Part shown: in pieces, positions 44,855 to 47,802 of the stretch
How the letters are laid out: every line of letters begins with the position of its first letter
Numbering within the stretch: position 1 is the stretch's first letter
DNA from: Macrocybe gigantea
Taxonomy: Eukaryota > Basidiomycota > Agaricomycetes > Agaricales > Callistosporiaceae
DNA: 47,802 nt
Assembly: GCA_011319805.1 (NCBI GenBank)
Contig: SJRY01000026.1
Coordinates: forward strand, 1-47,802
Reading direction: 5' to 3'
Notes under the pieces: generated by a model
The model's database searches: none
Told to the model about the DNA's origin: nothing
Seen by the model: the letters and a program-made list of their open reading frames with translations, nothing else
Made by a program: the position numbers and the translations under genes

Positions 44855-46465
44855 ATGAACTCGCAGTCATCAGTTGGTGAGCCCCAGTGTAAGCCAAACT
44901 GTCGTTTGCCACGACTGAATCTTTTACAGGCCAAGTGCTAGGCAATGTCAAACCCACTGAAAACCCTATCGAATGGAACAAGGGCTGGGACGTTGTTCTC
45001 GAGAGAGATCCTGACGTGAGCCAGAATAGCAAGATATTGCAAAAAGACTATGCTCGATTCCGGAGCGTCTCCTCACCGACGTCCGATTTGGCCTTCGGGA
45101 CCTTCGTAGCATCCAAAACACCCTCTCCTCTCAGGCTCGGCTCGCCCTCAACAATGACTTTGAGGCCAAGTGGAAGAGGTGCTCTCACGCTACTCGACGG
45201 AACCATCTACTTGAAGGCTTGGTCCGGGCCGTGATTATGCATCCGAACATGAGCACTGCCGTCTCTTCTGCAGCGATGTCACGCTCAAAGCTGTGAACGA
45301 TCGCGACGGCAGCGCCTTCATTCGTGTCATGAGGGAATACATTGACAACGCCACGGCGCCAGTGGACACGCCACACCATTTTCGCCACCCTACATGGTAC
45401 CGCCATCTGGAGAGAGCACGAGCGAAAGACAAAAACAGCCTCGACACTGCAATCTGGGAATTGATGCAAATCCAGCGAGAACGAGTATATTGGTGACTTT
45501 CTGTCCTAGTCCTCTTCTGTTTCTTCTCTAGCGACTCCAGGTTCCTTCGCAATCGGCACACTTCAGTCCTTCAATGGCGAGGCTCGCACATCTGCCAAGA
45601 CCCTGCCTCTTCTCAACCCCAATGGCGGGAGGATGCTGCCAAATTGAAGAAAAAGCTCGGGAAGGATGCGTACAAGACCATGGTTCATGAATTGAAGGAG
45701 AAGAAGAAAGGGGCCGTCCGACAATGCGAGCATGCGGAGAGTACTCTGCGAGAATCCGCTCTTGGAATGTCGACGGTGTCTGGAGAACATGAAGCGGAGA
45801 GTTTACTATTGCAACAAGTAGGTGGACAAGCGCTCAGCAAATTAGCTCACCCTATCTTCAGAGACTGCCAGCGCCAAGATTGGAAAGTCCACAAGCAGAT
45901 TTGCGGCAAACCCCTGACACTGGAGTCGGCAAAGAGTACTGTGCCATGTTCTAATCCATGGGAGGAGTACATGGCTGTCCCAATATGATTCCCCCTCCTG
46001 CGGCTGGCTCAGTCGCTCCCTCGCTCTCCGGACTCAGATTAGCAAGCTGACAGAACTGCCCGGGACTGTCAGCTACGTTCTTTTTTCGGAGAATGGTACC
46101 TCGCATAATGTCAGCATTAAGAAGCTGCCCACCGTCTCGCCTTTGTAACGACCCGAAACGAGGCATTCGAAGATGGATCGATGCCCGCCGTAGCTGCCTT
46201 GTCTCAGTATCTCGTCCAACACGGAGCGCGGCTCGCCGGTGCAAACATCCCGACATCGGCCATCATCAAGCAGCTCTCTTCCGAATTCCCGGTGTGGAGA
46301 TCGTCAGGCGGTCAGAATGATGGACTTTCGTTGGCTCAGGATGCCCGGACACGAGGGCGGACAGCCATCGAGATCCAAGCTGAACATGCAAATGACATCG
46401 AAGACATTTGTGATACGATGGAGGCGGGTTGTCCACACTTACAGATGCTGGTGTGTTTGACTTGA
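44855..46465 (+). pseudogene. MYND zinc-finger protein, frameshifted
   Basis: A short first exon (44855-44888, MNSQSSVGEPQ) joins across a 41-nt intron to the exon beginning at 44930 with QVLGNVKPTENPIEW. Family-like helical text follows in three frames: LLTDVRFGLRDLRSIQ, RDGSAFIRVMREYIDN, HPTWYRHLERARAKD, KDAYKTMVHELKEKKK. A complete MYND finger appears at about 45760-45905 across an intron: ECRRCLENMKRRVYYC, then KDCQRQDWKVHKQICG, with the C-x2-C, C-x3-C and H-x3-C ligands. The tail has LPGTVSYVLFSENGTS and LSQYLVQHGARLAG and stops at 46463-46465. Frame changes occur near 45060, 45232, 45710 and 46138. MYND fingers mediate protein interaction, and agaricomycetes have many orphan MYND proteins of unknown role. 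Confidence 0.68.
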
Positions 46466-47033
46466 ATATGTCGATGACCTCATTGACAGAAGACTTCGAG
46501 ATCAATTGAACTGTTGGTTTGTTCTAGAAATCAGTATGTAACAGTATGACGAGCGCCTTATTCAAGTCATCATTGTCTTGTGTAGAAGGGCAGTCTTTGT
46601 TGACCAAATCTTTTTGAGGGGAAGCTATTCTTGACGGCCTCGCCACAACTTTCTGAACCGAATGCGAAGCTCTAGCCCATCAAAAAATTAGTTCTCAATG
46701 CGTTTGAACGCTATTCTGTCTTTGAGACGCTGGAATTGTCCTTATTGCCAGGACGGGGTAATGTTACTGTTCACATGTATTTGCAGACGACAAGAAATTC
46801 GATAGTCCGACTTCTCAAAGCCGGATTCATCTTTGCAGTAGGGGTGACTGGGCATATAGATTCAGTTGCATGAAGACGAAAATGCCTGACTGTTGGAGGA
46901 CTCTGAGCAAGAGTAGGTGTTGTTACATTGCTAGAATACGCTTCCTATATAATACAACATCTTTCATACAAGCAACATTCATGTGTGTGATGAGAAGTCC
47001 ATGCTGAAGTCTATGCATATTTACCAATGTCAT
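46466..47033. other. Convergent intergenic region, no gene seen
   Basis: This 568-bp gap lies between the MYND locus and the metalloprotease stop. No recognisable coding sequence or RNA is seen. Confidence 0.45.
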
Positions 47034-47802
47034 CTATGCTTTGACAGCTCTGAAGGTGCGCGTCTGGGCTCTGATTCGAGTGATCTGACCAGGTGTAAAA
47101 TCACGCATACAGCGTCGTCCGGAGTAGTCCATGAAGTTGTCTGTGTTACCGTCATTTACAACAGTGACAAAAAAAAGATGTTGAGCAATTCGCTCACGAA
47201 TCGGGTCGGCACCGTGACCTGGGCAGGTGTCGCGTTTTTTGGGGCATCCGTAGTTGGGCGTTGCTTCGGCAGGCGTGTCGTCAACGGAATCACCTTCGCC
47301 AGTACAGCCACCCTGGACAGGCTTTATAGCAGGTTTTCATATACAGGAGCACATATTTTTCATACCTGGAAGGTGTGGTACAGCCCAAGCCAGTGCCCGA
47401 TTTCGTGCGTCAGCGTCCGGCCCAAATTGAACTTTGGACTCGATCCTCCCGGCATGGTCGTATAGCGGATTACCACTCCGTCCATTTTTGGTGCGCCTGC
47501 ATAGTCCGAAGGAAAGGGGCATATCCCAGCACACCATTGTTCTCGACGAGACGTCGACAAATCTATAAAAAATGTTGACGCCGTAGGTCAAAGATAGACA
47601 GACGACGTACCCAACCGTATACATTGAGTACTGAAGCGTTTCCTGTTCTGAACACTTGTTTCATAGCGGATTCTTCAGGACTGAAAGGACAATGAGTTAT
47701 AAGGCATGAAAGGCAGCCAAGGAAAAAAAAAACGCTTGCGTGTCAGGTGCAGCACTCTCAAACCACTGTTTACTGACGACCCGCGTCGTATTGACGTGAT
47801 TC
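47034..47802 (-). pseudogene. M43B (pappalysin-like) extracellular metalloprotease, 3' part, frameshifted
   Basis: On the minus strand from the window edge: an exon with SAMKQVFRTGNASVLNVY, an intron, an exon with [10 protein letters not shown] and [20 protein letters not shown], then the zinc-binding motif [18 protein letters not shown] 53-nt intron (47365-47313) follows, then GGCTGEGDSVDDTPAEATP, a Cys-rich stretch, and a 57-nt intron (47197-47141). The final exon carries HNFMDYS (Met-turn), DFTPGQITRIRAQTRTF and TAG at 47034-47036. Breaks lie near 47511 (C run short by one), 47540 and 47625 (a TA unit missing). The HExxHxxGxxH motif and Met-turn are intact. Family members are secreted proteases; the signal peptide and propeptide would lie beyond the right edge. 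Cys spacing fits the three-disulphide fungal type. Confidence 0.82.

Overview
This window is nuclear DNA of a filamentous basidiomycete, most likely an agaricomycete. The evidence is gene architecture (many 50-65 nt GT-AG introns and very small exons) and the families present: a TPR-CHAT protein, a DUF6533 seven-helix protein, DUF6601, a MYND-finger protein, an HNH_2 nuclease, an ACC-synthase-like aminotransferase and an M43B metalloprotease. I saw no rRNA, tRNA, CRISPR array or complete transposon.

Layout. 1-221 is the tail of an unrecognised gene. 738-4396 (-) is a frameshifted TPR-CHAT locus, divergent from an intact 10-exon RING/RRM gene (4858-8164, +, 938 codons). 9.1-10.75 kb (-) is a DUF6533 membrane protein. 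11.95-14.02 kb is a patchwork of partial copies of three segments that also occur at 30.4-30.8, 24.8-25.3 and 22.3-22.6 kb. 15115-17181 (+) is a single-pass membrane protein model. 18185-19207 (+) is a decayed DUF6601 gene. 19.2-26.1 kb is gene-poor and repeat-bearing, with one small secreted Cys-containing protein at 24.7 kb. 26194-27709 (+) is an intact HNH nuclease gene.

From 28.3 to 44.6 kb lies a metabolic stretch: PLP aminotransferase (-), short-chain dehydrogenase (-), D-2-hydroxyacid dehydrogenase (+), an NCS1 purine/pyrimidine-type permease (+), and a divergent pair encoding acyl-CoA carboxylase carboxyltransferase (-) and biotin carboxylase (+). A GTPase relic and a 125-aa orphan gene lie between them. 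The biotin carboxylase stops inside its ATP-grasp domain, and a decayed MYND-finger gene follows. An M43 metalloprotease runs off the right edge. These enzymes could form a catabolic neighbourhood, but a shared substrate is inference only.

Two patterns cut across genes. Many loci are broken by 1-2 nt losses in short homopolymers or TA repeats. The losses are dense in the CHAT, carboxylase, MYND and DUF6601 loci, single in the aminotransferase and permease, and absent from the RING/RRM, HNH and hydroxyacid dehydrogenase genes. Also, several genes show unusual splicing: 12- and 15-nt microexons and two GC-AG introns. Exon boundaries were derived by hand from splice consensus and reading-frame continuity; no transcript data were available.
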